Source: JBBIPZ01 sp037442505 [NCBI: Deltaproteobacteria bacterium] (GTDB taxonomy: Bacteria > CALINM01). Taken from it: a stretch of DNA of 16,064 nucleotides. The stretch is taken from positions 1 to 16,064 of the forward strand of contig JBBIPZ010000032.1 in NCBI GenBank assembly GCA_037442505.1, written 5' to 3'. The notes beneath the pieces were generated by a model. That model did not search any database, was not told the DNA's origin, and saw only the letters and a list, made by a program, of their open reading frames with translations. Position 1 is the first letter of the stretch. Every line of letters begins with the position of its first letter. Of this stretch, positions 1 to 6,514 are shown piece after piece. The position numbers were made by a program, and so were the translations under genes.

Positions 1-2
1 TC

Positions 3-2297
3 TTTGATATAGCCAATAACGCAAGACCAACTACTTCAAACACAAACACAAGGACAGTGTTTAAAAGATATTCTCTTATTGCATCGTTAACCGCTAATAA
101 TCACTGCCTTAGTTGTCATAACGCAAGCGGAAAGGTTAATCAGCCATTTGGCGATGGAAAGACGCCAAATCAATATTCATGGGACGGTAGCTCTGTTGCA
201 GAAAGATATGTGTCATTTACCACATACTCATCACATAAATACAATCCCGCAACGTATAATGTAGTGCCGCTAAAACGCAAAACCTCAAGTTCTCATTATG
301 CAATGAATATACATAAACGTGGAGTTATGGTTGGACAGGCATGGCAGGATGATCAGTCAGCTTTTATTGCTACAAATACCTATACTTCAACAAATGCTGG
401 TTCTGTTGCATGTTTAGATTGCCACAATTCGCATGGTTCTAACTTGCCATTTGGTCAGTTTGGTTTTAGTTCTTATAGTTCTGCAACAGGTAAGTATAAA
501 GGCGCAATTTTAAAACAGACTTGGAACGGTTTGCACGGCTATAATGTAAATTATACTCCTACAGAAGCCTACTATGTGAATAATTTGGGTGGTGCTGGTA
601 GTGGCAGGTCAGCTATCTGGTCGGCACAGGCTGCTTTATGTTTTGACTGTCATTTGGGTGAAGATACCAAGACAGGTGGTGTTGGTACAGCAACAACGAG
701 TATGCCAAGAAACTATATGCAGTATGGTAGAGCTAAAGGTAATGTTATAGCTGGTTACTATGACTCATTAGATTACGAAGCTGCCCGTGCTGCAAACAAT
801 AGAGCACTTTTACATGGACAGGGGCGCTGGTATATTGACAACAGTAATGCGGGATATTCCAATACCACAAATGCAAATAGTCCAGCATTCTGGCAGGGTG
901 AGTTTACTTATAAAAAAGGAACGATTATAGGCACACATTTCCAGAAACATCCGGGCAATTATGTAACTGGTTACACACCAAGAAACTGGAGGGACAGCGC
1001 CAACTCTGGTAACACAAATAGTAATTTTTTAGGCGGTGGTATGGGGTTACGTGGAATGTGCACATTCTGTCATGACCCTCACGGTGTCAACGTTGCAAAA
1101 GATCCAGCAAATATTGCCTACTACTCGCCTCAGCTTAAAGGCAGATGGCTAACGTCTCCATATTATGAGGATAGGCCTGGTAATAGAGAAACGGGTACTA
1201 ACTCAACCGGAAACTACGCAAGACTCCAATCATTTACTTATTTAAATAATTTAACCAACACTCGTGTTGCCCCCAGGATGTTACCATCTAAAACACTTAA
1301 TAGGCCAAGACAGACAGGATTAGGATATGGTTTTGGACTTGATGATACTACTGTTAAAGGACAGGATGGTTTCTTTATTGATGATAATACATTTGGTGTT
1401 ACGATTAACAACGGCACAAATGCGATTGATTTATATGGAAACAACATTTTGACCATTAACAGTGTCGGTTTCTGGTTTTCAGGCTGGACTAATGGAAATG
1501 GCGCTAAAACAATACGTACTGGCGGAAACGTAACCACAAATACAATTACAGAAACTGATGTCCAGTTTGCAGGTTTGTGCCTTGGCTGTCATCCTAAAAA
1601 CACTCTTTTAAACTCTCGTTCATCAAATGATACAAGAATACCTGCATTCAGAACTCGTGCACACAGAACTGTAAAAGGCTGGATGACTAGTTATAGCTCT
1701 TTAACTACTGGTAGGGCTGCAGATATCGTTCCCAACTACTATATTAACAGGGTTGCACCACAAATAACTCAGGGTTTTACTGGCGCAAACAATAATGCTA
1801 ATATTTCTATGTCGCCGCAATATACATACACAACTGCTGGTACCACTGCTTTAAGAGGGCTAGGTGCGTCGGTTGGTGTTGGTTACCATATACACTGGGG
1901 GCTCTGGCTTGGCAAACAGAATAATACAAATGGTGCAAACAACGTTCAGGTGCAGTATCATAACTTCCCATGTTCTAAATGTCACACCACACATGGCGCA
2001 AGATTGCCAAGACTGCTAAAAACTAACTGCCTTGACATCTGGCAATCAAAAGATGTTGCCAATAACTGGGCACCAGCAAACAACATTTTTAGGCAGAAGC
2101 ATTCAACTAACACTACTAATAACTGGCTGCAGAGGATGCCATTTATCACGGCAAATATTCCTCCAATTAGTAGTACCACCAACTTAGCCAATGTTTTAAA
2201 CTGGAACCCCGCAAGGCCTACAAGATGTCACAACAGTCCACTGGTAAAAAACGACCAGTATCAGACGAGGTGGAACGATGTTACACCGTGGCAGTAA
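3..2297 (+). CDS. Multihaem c-type cytochrome, OmcS-like/doubled-CXXCH type, 5'-truncated by window edge
   Basis: The reading frame is open to the left edge with no stop, so the true start and signal peptide lie outside the window; the GTG at 57 is only the first start-like codon. The 764 visible residues hold six CxxCH haem c motifs, at nt 105-119, 411-425, 639-653, 1059-1073, 1578-1592 and 1971-1985. Three are extended to CxxCHxxHG (CLDCHNSHG, CTFCHDPHG, CSKCHTTHG), a pattern common in extracellular and outer-membrane multihaem cytochromes, where the extra His can ligate a neighbouring haem. The stretches between motifs are rich in Asn, Thr, Gly, Ser and Tyr, as in secreted surface proteins. 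The protein ends WNDVTPWQ, after an isolated Cys (nt 2028) and an isolated Cys-His (nt 2226). Likely role: extracellular or periplasmic electron transfer, possibly to minerals. The exact family is not certain. Confidence 0.9.
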   Translation, partial: FDIANNARPTTSNTNTRTVFKRYSLIASLTANNHCLSCHNASGKVNQPFGDGKTPNQYSWDGSSVAERYVSFTTYSSHKYNPATYNVVPLKRKTSSSHYAMNIHKRGVMVGQAWQDDQSAFIATNTYTSTNAGSVACLDCHNSHGSNLPFGQFGFSSYSSATGKYKGAILKQTWNGLHGYNVNYTPTEAYYVNNLGGAGSGRSAIWSAQAALCFDCHLGEDTKTGGVGTATTSMPRNYMQYGRAKGNVIAGYYDSLDYEAARAANNRALLHGQGRWYIDNSNAGYSNTTNANSPAFWQGEFTYKKGTIIGTHFQKHPGNYVTGYTPRNWRDSANSGNTNSNFLGGGMGLRGMCTFCHDPHGVNVAKDPANIAYYSPQLKGRWLTSPYYEDRPGNRETGTNSTGNYARLQSFTYLNNLTNTRVAPRMLPSKTLNRPRQTGLGYGFGLDDTTVKGQDGFFIDDNTFGVTINNGTNAIDLYGNNILTINSVGFWFSGWTNGNGAKTIRTGGNVTTNTITETDVQFAGLCLGCHPKNTLLNSRSSNDTRIPAFRTRAHRTVKGWMTSYSSLTTGRAADIVPNYYINRVAPQITQGFTGANNNANISMSPQYTYTTAGTTALRGLGASVGVGYHIHWGLWLGKQNNTNGANNVQVQYHNFPCSKCHTTHGARLPRLLKTNCLDIWQSKDVANNWAPANNIFRQKHSTNTTNNWLQRMPFITANIPPISSTTNLANVLNWNPARPTRCHNSPLVKNDQYQTRWNDVTPWQ

Positions 2298-2312
2298 ATA
2301 TTGAATTAAAAT

Positions 2313-2320
2313 AAAGGAGG
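2313..2320 (+). promoter_or_regulatory. Strong Shine-Dalgarno site for the 18-codon gene
   Basis: AAAGGAGG lies nine bases before the ATG at 2330. It is among the best ribosome binding sites in the window and is the main reason to accept the very short gene that follows. Confidence 0.75.
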
Positions 2321-2329
2321 TAACAGATT

Positions 2330-2386
2330 ATGAAAAGTTACATTAAACCAAAAGCATTAGGAACAAGTTCAGTTCACCCTTGTTAA
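2330..2386 (+). CDS. 18-residue small peptide MKSYIKPKALGTSSVHPC, unknown function
   Basis: A complete ATG-to-TAA frame of 18 codons begins 32 bases after the cytochrome stop and is preceded by AAAGGAGG at ideal spacing. A rho-independent terminator starts 28 bases after its stop, so by position it is the last gene of the cytochrome transcript. The peptide is basic at the N-terminus (MKSYIKPK), has a Tyr-x-x-Pro motif, then Gly-Thr-Ser-Ser, and ends in Val-His-Pro-Cys. There is no membrane segment or signal peptide. Tyr-x-x-Pro followed by Leu/Gly resembles leader regions of some ribosomally made, modified peptides, and a C-terminal Cys is a plausible modification or ligand site; both points are inference. 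I do not recognise a named family. It could instead be a translated regulatory ORF or a chance ORF. Confidence 0.55.
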   Translation: MKSYIKPKALGTSSVHPC

Positions 2387-2413
2387 ATGCCAAAGTCAAT
2401 CAGTTTTGTTTCA

Positions 2414-2447
2414 CAAAAAAAGCGTGCTTTTAATGCACGCTTTTTTT
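2414..2447 (+). terminator. Rho-independent terminator after cytochrome/small peptide
   Basis: A perfect 7-bp GC-containing stem (AGCGTGC at 2421-2427 with GCACGCT at 2435-2441) has a 7-base loop. It is extended by a run of A on the left pairing with a run of T on the right, and the T-run follows the stem directly. It would end the cytochrome and small-peptide transcript and insulate xseB. Confidence 0.9.
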
Positions 2448-2533
2448 CTGTAAAACAGGACAATATCCTTTATAATACTTTCAAATACATCCTTCTTTAG
2501 TAAAGAGGAACTGGGAAAGATTTGAAAAAATAA

Positions 2534-2562
2534 ATTCTAAGGTTACTTTGTTCACTCAGAAT
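2534..2562. repeat. Imperfect inverted repeat, possible dispersed-repeat relic
   Basis: ATTCTAAG (2534-2541) and CTCAGAAT (2555-2562) are inverted repeats with one mismatch around a 13-base loop, followed by GACAAAAG. The CTCAGAATGACA core resembles a short sequence that recurs between genes in many bacterial genomes. Only one copy is seen here, so repeat status is inferred. The rest of the 2452-2615 spacer shows nothing I can name. Confidence 0.3.
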
Positions 2563-2615
2563 GACAAAAGTTCTTTTTCGACGGTCTTAATTTTTAAATG
2601 ATGATAAATTTTTAC

Positions 2616-2644
2616 TTGTCTAAAAGTAATATTTTCTGTAATCT
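2616..2644 (+). promoter_or_regulatory. Putative sigma70-type promoter for xseB-ispA-dxs
   Basis: TTGTCT (2616-2621) and TAATCT (2639-2644) are separated by exactly 17 bases. The ATG of xseB is only eight bases beyond the -10 hexamer, so transcription would begin at or within a base or two of the start codon, giving a leaderless message. This agrees with the absence of a Shine-Dalgarno site before xseB. The surroundings are AT-rich, so chance matches are possible. Confidence 0.45.
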
Positions 2645-2652
2645 TTTAAATT

Positions 2653-2904
2653 ATGAAAGAAACAAAAAATTTTGAAAATGCATTAAAAAAATTAGAAACA
2701 ATCACAAAAAAGTTAGAAAGTGATGATGTGTCGCTTGATGAATCTTTACTGCTTTTTGAAGAAGGAATTAAACTTGTGAAATTCCTTCAGTTAAAACTAT
2801 CCGAAGCAGAAAGAAAGGTCGAAATTCTTGTGAAAGATACAGAAAATAAGTTTCATTTAGAAGAGTTTAAAGAAAACGATGAGGGAAACGATGAATTTTT
2901 ATGA
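2653..2904 (+). CDS. xseB: Exodeoxyribonuclease VII small subunit
   Basis: This is the small subunit of exonuclease VII, which with XseA degrades single-stranded DNA in both directions to oligonucleotides. The 83 residues match the family's usual 65-85. The typical helical-hairpin sequence is clear: FENALKKLETITKKLES, then SLDESLLLFEEGIKL, then a heptad-like LQLKLSEAERKVEIL. The acidic C-terminal tail is normal. XseA is not in this window. There is no Shine-Dalgarno site before the ATG, but a promoter-like pair lies just upstream. The 3' end overlaps the next gene (ispA) by 14 bases. xseB-ispA-dxs is a widely conserved bacterial order, which supports all three calls. Confidence 0.93.
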   Translation: MKETKNFENALKKLETITKKLESDDVSLDESLLLFEEGIKLVKFLQLKLSEAERKVEILVKDTENKFHLEEFKENDEGNDEFL

Positions 2905-3778
2905 TTATATAGCAACAAGACGTGATATCATTGAACGACATTTAAACGATTATTTTCCTGATACACTTTTTCCTGAGACGCTCGTAAAGTCAATTAGATA
3001 TAGCCTTTTAAATACAGGGAAAAGGATACGCCCGATTCTTATGTTGGCGGTAGCTGATCTATTTGGAAAACCATATGAAAATGTGCTTGCTTTTGCATGT
3101 GCAGCTGAGATGATACACACTTATACGTTAATACACGATGATTTGCCATCAATGGACAACGATGATTACAGACGTGGCAGGCTCACAAATCATAAGGTGT
3201 TTGGTGAGGCTATAGCCATTCTTGCGGGTGATGCCCTGCTAACAGAGGCTTTTAGAATCATGACTGAAGCCAGTATCAAAAATAGACTTTCTCCCAAAAG
3301 GACGCTTGAGGCTATTTATGAAATAGCTTATGGATGTGGTATTAATGGTGTTGTTTCAGGGCAAGTGATGGATATTCTAAGTGAAAACAAAAAAATTGAT
3401 ATGCCTACACTCCAATATATCCATACACATAAAACTGGTGCGTTGATAGTTGCAGTTATCCGTGCAGCAGCTATTCTTTGCTTTGCACGTAAAAAGGATC
3501 TGGAGAGACTCACTGAGTATGGGAAATGTTTAGGTTTGGCATTTCAGATACAGGATGACATACTCGATGTTGAAGGCAGTTTCGAAAAATTAGGCAAGAA
3601 ACCGGGCGTAGATTCTGCAAGGAAAAAAAACACGTATCCTTCACTTGTTGGGATGGAAGAATCAAAAGAGATGATTTCCAGGTTGGCTGATAGGGCTTAT
3701 AAAATGTTGTTACCTTACGACGAGAAGGCTAAATATCTAAGAAGCTTTATTTTTTACCTGCAAAACAGGCAAAGCTGA
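2891..3778 (+). CDS. ispA: Polyprenyl (geranyl/farnesyl) diphosphate synthase
   Basis: This trans-isoprenyl diphosphate synthase condenses isopentenyl diphosphate with allylic diphosphates to make C10-C20 precursors of quinones and undecaprenyl lipids. Using the ATG at 2891 (295 residues), the first Asp-rich motif DDLPSMDND is at about 83-91 and the second, DDILD, at about 222-226. GKRIRP near residue 43-48 binds diphosphate. The ATG at 2891 has GAGGG five bases upstream; an in-frame ATG at 2879 would add four residues but lacks such a site, so 2891 is preferred. The gene starts inside xseB, and its TGA overlaps the dxs ATG by one base, so the three genes are probably translationally coupled. 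Chain length (GPP, FPP or GGPP) cannot be told from the sequence alone. Confidence 0.93.
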   Translation: MNFYDYIATRRDIIERHLNDYFPDTLFPETLVKSIRYSLLNTGKRIRPILMLAVADLFGKPYENVLAFACAAEMIHTYTLIHDDLPSMDNDDYRRGRLTNHKVFGEAIAILAGDALLTEAFRIMTEASIKNRLSPKRTLEAIYEIAYGCGINGVVSGQVMDILSENKKIDMPTLQYIHTHKTGALIVAVIRAAAILCFARKKDLERLTEYGKCLGLAFQIQDDILDVEGSFEKLGKKPGVDSARKKNTYPSLVGMEESKEMISRLADRAYKMLLPYDEKAKYLRSFIFYLQNRQS

Positions 3779-5643
3779 TGGCAGTTTTAGACAGGGTTAA
3801 CTTTCCTTCTGATTTAAAAAAGCTAACAATAAAAGAACTTGAAGAATTATGCGAAGAAATACGCACGCTTATAATTGATACCACTTCTAAAACTGGTGGG
3901 CATTTAGCATCAAGTCTGGGTGCAGTAGATCTAACTGTTGCACTGTATTATGTTTTTAACCCACCAGAGGATAAAGTGATATGGGATGTAGGGCATCAGG
4001 CTTATGCACACAAAGTTTTAACTGGCAGAAAAGATAAGTTTGATACACTCAGATGTTACAAGGGGATTGCTGGCTTTCCAAGGCGAGAAGAGAGTCCTTA
4101 TGATGTAATTACCTGTGGTCATAGCTCTACGTCTATCTCAGTAGCACTTGGTCTTGCCTGTGCGAGAGACTTATCAGGTGGCAAAGAAAATGTTATCGCG
4201 GTCATTGGAGATGGTTCTTTAACGGCTGGACTTGCTCTTGAAGGGATTAATAATGTGGGACATTTAGACAAAAACATGATTGTGATCCTTAATGATAACG
4301 AAATGTCAATATCTGAAAACGTTGGGGCTCTATCTTCATATCTATCAAGGATTTTGACAGGCGATTTTTATAGCCGTTTTAGAAAAAATGCCGAAAACCT
4401 GCTGCGTTCACTCCCCCGCATCGGCCCGATGTTGCTGAAAATGGCAAAAAGGGTAGAGGAGTTTCTAAAAAGTCTTATTACACCAGGTATAATTTTTGAA
4501 GAACTGGGATTTACCTATATCGGTCCTGTAAATGGACATAACCTGCAAAATCTGATAGAGACTTTAAGAAATGTTAAAAAACTCGAAGGTCCCAAACTAA
4601 TTCACATTTATACAAAAAAGGGGAAAGGCTATCCACCCGCAGAAAATAATCCCGAAATTTATCATGGCATTCCGCCTTTTGATAAGACGACAGGAGAGCT
4701 TAGAAAGTCATCATCTAAAACTTATACAGATGTTTTTGGAGAGACATTATTAGAAATTGCAAAAAAAGATAGTCGAGTAATAGCAATAACTGCAGCTATG
4801 AGAACGGGCACTGGTCTGCAAAAATTTAAGGATGCCTATCCTGAGCGTTTTTTTGACGTTGGTATTGCTGAACAACACGCTGTCACGTTTGCTGCTGGTC
4901 TTGCAGTAGCTGGCTATAGACCTTTTGTTGCGATATATTCTACTTTTTTACAGCGTAGTATTGATATGATTATACACGATGTATGTCTGCAGAATGTGCC
5001 TGTTGTCTTTGCAATAGATAGGGCAGGTATTGTGGGCGAGGATGGTCCAACTCATCATGGTCAGTTTGACATCTCATATTTAAGAATGATACCCAATCTT
5101 GTGGTTTGTGCCGCTTCTGATGCAAAAGAACTTGAGCTGCTTTTAACGTCTTCGATAACATGGTCAAGCCCAACAGCGATTAGATATCCACGTGGTGCCG
5201 CTTTAGTGGTAGAAAATAATAATGAGTTGTCATTTATAGAAGTAGGCAAGGGGACATTTTTAAGAAAGGGAGATGGTATTGCAGTTATAGCAGTAGGACC
5301 TTTGGTTTACGAGGCATTAAAGGCGGCAGAGATTTTAAGTGAAAAAGGGATTAACATTACGGTCTTCAATGCCCGTTTTGTAAAACCTCTTGATGAAACA
5401 GTTATCAGAGAGATTATTTCAACTCATGACAAAATTTTTACTTTAGAAGAAAACACCGTTAGTGGTGGATTTGGTTCGGCTGTGCTGGAGTTGCTTTCGA
5501 GAACAGAACAAAAAAAGATAGTTAAACTACTTGGACTTCCAGATAAATTTATAGAACACGGCAATCCAAACGTCTTAAGGGAATTGTGTGGCCTCACAGC
5601 CAAAAATATTGCAGATGAAATTATGAAATCTGCATCTGACTAA
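3778..5643 (+). CDS. dxs: 1-deoxy-D-xylulose-5-phosphate synthase
   Basis: This is the thiamine diphosphate enzyme that joins pyruvate and glyceraldehyde-3-phosphate in the first step of the non-mevalonate isoprenoid pathway. At 621 residues it is full length. The ThDP/Mg site GDGSLTAG is at about 144-151 with the following N at about 172-174. The GHQAYAHK segment is at about 72-79, the catalytic Glu of the transketolase-like domain is E365 in VGIAEQH, and the diagnostic GEDGPTHHG is at about 420-428. A transketolase C-terminal domain follows. It starts with the TGATG overlap from ispA, fitting coupled supply of C5 units and their condensation. No canonical T-run terminator follows; a REP-like hairpin lies about 50 bases downstream. 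Confidence 0.97.
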   Translation: MAVLDRVNFPSDLKKLTIKELEELCEEIRTLIIDTTSKTGGHLASSLGAVDLTVALYYVFNPPEDKVIWDVGHQAYAHKVLTGRKDKFDTLRCYKGIAGFPRREESPYDVITCGHSSTSISVALGLACARDLSGGKENVIAVIGDGSLTAGLALEGINNVGHLDKNMIVILNDNEMSISENVGALSSYLSRILTGDFYSRFRKNAENLLRSLPRIGPMLLKMAKRVEEFLKSLITPGIIFEELGFTYIGPVNGHNLQNLIETLRNVKKLEGPKLIHIYTKKGKGYPPAENNPEIYHGIPPFDKTTGELRKSSSKTYTDVFGETLLEIAKKDSRVIAITAAMRTGTGLQKFKDAYPERFFDVGIAEQHAVTFAAGLAVAGYRPFVAIYSTFLQRSIDMIIHDVCLQNVPVVFAIDRAGIVGEDGPTHHGQFDISYLRMIPNLVVCAASDAKELELLLTSSITWSSPTAIRYPRGAALVVENNNELSFIEVGKGTFLRKGDGIAVIAVGPLVYEALKAAEILSEKGINITVFNARFVKPLDETVIREIISTHDKIFTLEENTVSGGFGSAVLELLSRTEQKKIVKLLGLPDKFIEHGNPNVLRELCGLTAKNIADEIMKSASD

Positions 5644-5690
5644 AAAACTGACAAAAAACCAAAAATTACTCCAAACGCTTGTACAATCAT

Positions 5691-5738
5691 GGGGACAGGT
5701 CCCATTTTAAACCGTTTAAAAAAAATTGACCTGTCCCC
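5691..5738. repeat. REP-like palindromic element with GGGGACAGGTC arms
   Basis: GGGGACAGGTC (5691-5701) and its exact reverse complement GACCTGTCCCC (5728-5738) form an 11-bp perfect inverted repeat. A second palindrome, TTTTAAA-CCG-TTTAAAA (5705-5721), is nested inside. The same GGGACAGGTC core occurs twice near the right end of the window. Such arms resemble the termini of REP elements linked to RAYT (Y1 transposase) genes; that link is from general knowledge, and no transposase is present here. Lacking a T-run, it is not a classic terminator, although the hairpin could protect or end the dxs transcript. Confidence 0.7.
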
Positions 5739-5797
5739 TATTGAAAACAAAATCTTTGAAAGAAACTTTCTTATTATGGTAAACTTTTAATAAACGT

Positions 5798-5811
5798 TAT
5801 AATAAGGGGGT
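5798..5811 (+). promoter_or_regulatory. Perfect TATAAT overlapping the Shine-Dalgarno region of the UPF0173 gene
   Basis: TATAAT (5798-5803) is directly followed by AAGGGGGT (5804-5811), four bases before the ATG at 5816. The two elements compete: if TATAAT were a working -10, the transcript would begin at about 5810 and lose most of the Shine-Dalgarno site. No good -35 hexamer is seen at 17 bases. The Shine-Dalgarno reading is the safer one. Confidence 0.4.
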
Positions 5812-5815
5812 AAAA

Positions 5816-6511
5816 ATGATTAAAATTACTTATCACGGACATGCTTGTGTAGAGCTTAATGATGGTAATTATGACATAATTTTTGACCCATTTATAACGG
5901 GTAATCCTGTAACTAAAGCAAACGCAGAAGATATTAATCCTGATGCCATTCTTGTGTCTCACGGGCACGCTGATCATTTAGGTGATGCTGTTTCTATCTC
6001 AAAAAGAACAAACGCCGTGATTATAGCTCCATTTGAGCTGGCTACTTACTGCGCTGAAAAAGGTGCAACAAATATCCATCCGATGCATATTGGGGGCAGC
6101 CACAAATTCGATTTTGGAAGGGTAAAGTTGACGTTGGCGTTGCATGGGTCTGCATTTGTCTCAGAAACAGAGCGTATTTACACAGGTAATCCTTGTGGTT
6201 TTGTCGTAAATTTTGGGGGTAAAACAGTTTATTTTGCCGGGGATACCGGTCTTTTTTCTGATATGAAGATGATAGGGGAGCTTAACAAGATAGATTTTGC
6301 GTTCCTTCCGATTGGCGACAATTTTACTATGGGGATTGATGATGCGGTTCAGGCTGCAAGGTTGCTCAACACAAAGTTAGTAATACCTATACACTATAAC
6401 ACCTGGGATGTGATAAAACAGGATCCAGAATCATTTGTCTCTAAGTTAAATGAAATCGGAATAAAGGGACTTGTAATACCTTTTAATAACTCTGTTACTT
6501 TAGAAGATTAA
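5816..6511 (+). CDS. UPF0173-family metal-dependent hydrolase (metallo-beta-lactamase fold)
   Basis: At 231 residues it matches the usual size of the UPF0173/UlaG-like group. The metal-binding motif HGHADH is at 49-54 (VSHGHADHLGD). Further ligands are likely the His of GGSHKFDFG, the Asp of FAGDTGLFSDM and the His of IPIHYNTWD near the C-terminus. The N-terminus MIKITYHGHACVEL is highly typical. It is cytoplasmic, with no signal peptide. The physiological substrate of this family is not established as far as I know. AAGGGGGT provides a good Shine-Dalgarno site. The next gene starts three bases after the stop, so it probably heads a four-gene operon with the Ccs-like genes. Confidence 0.93.
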   Translation: MIKITYHGHACVELNDGNYDIIFDPFITGNPVTKANAEDINPDAILVSHGHADHLGDAVSISKRTNAVIIAPFELATYCAEKGATNIHPMHIGGSHKFDFGRVKLTLALHGSAFVSETERIYTGNPCGFVVNFGGKTVYFAGDTGLFSDMKMIGELNKIDFAFLPIGDNFTMGIDDAVQAARLLNTKLVIPIHYNTWDVIKQDPESFVSKLNEIGIKGLVIPFNNSVTLED

Positions 6512-6514
6512 TAT

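Noticed and set aside
57-59. GTG at 57 as the true start of the cytochrome
   Set aside because: The frame continues open to the left edge, there is no Shine-Dalgarno site before it, and no signal peptide follows, which a c-type cytochrome requires.
1238-1537. A 99-codon antisense frame inside the cytochrome gene
   Set aside because: It overlaps coding sequence with clear haem motifs and has no ribosome site or recognisable domain.
2028-2297. A frameshift explaining the broken haem motif at the cytochrome C-terminus
   Set aside because: The frame stays open and the composition stays the same to a sensible WNDVTPWQ ending, so a frameshift is not needed.
2386-2496. A 35-codon frame starting ATGCCAAAG just after the small peptide stop
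   Set aside because: It runs straight through the terminator hairpin, has no Shine-Dalgarno site of its own, and its product is low-complexity basic sequence.
5691-5738. The GGGGACAGGTC palindrome as the rho-independent terminator of dxs
   Set aside because: The stem arms are 26 bases apart and no T-run follows the second arm; a shared sequence elsewhere in the window points to a repeat element.
5758-5770. GAAAG-AAA-CTTTC hairpin as a regulatory structure before the UPF0173 gene
   Set aside because: The stem is only 5 bp and AT-rich with a three-base loop; such structures are expected by chance in this composition.
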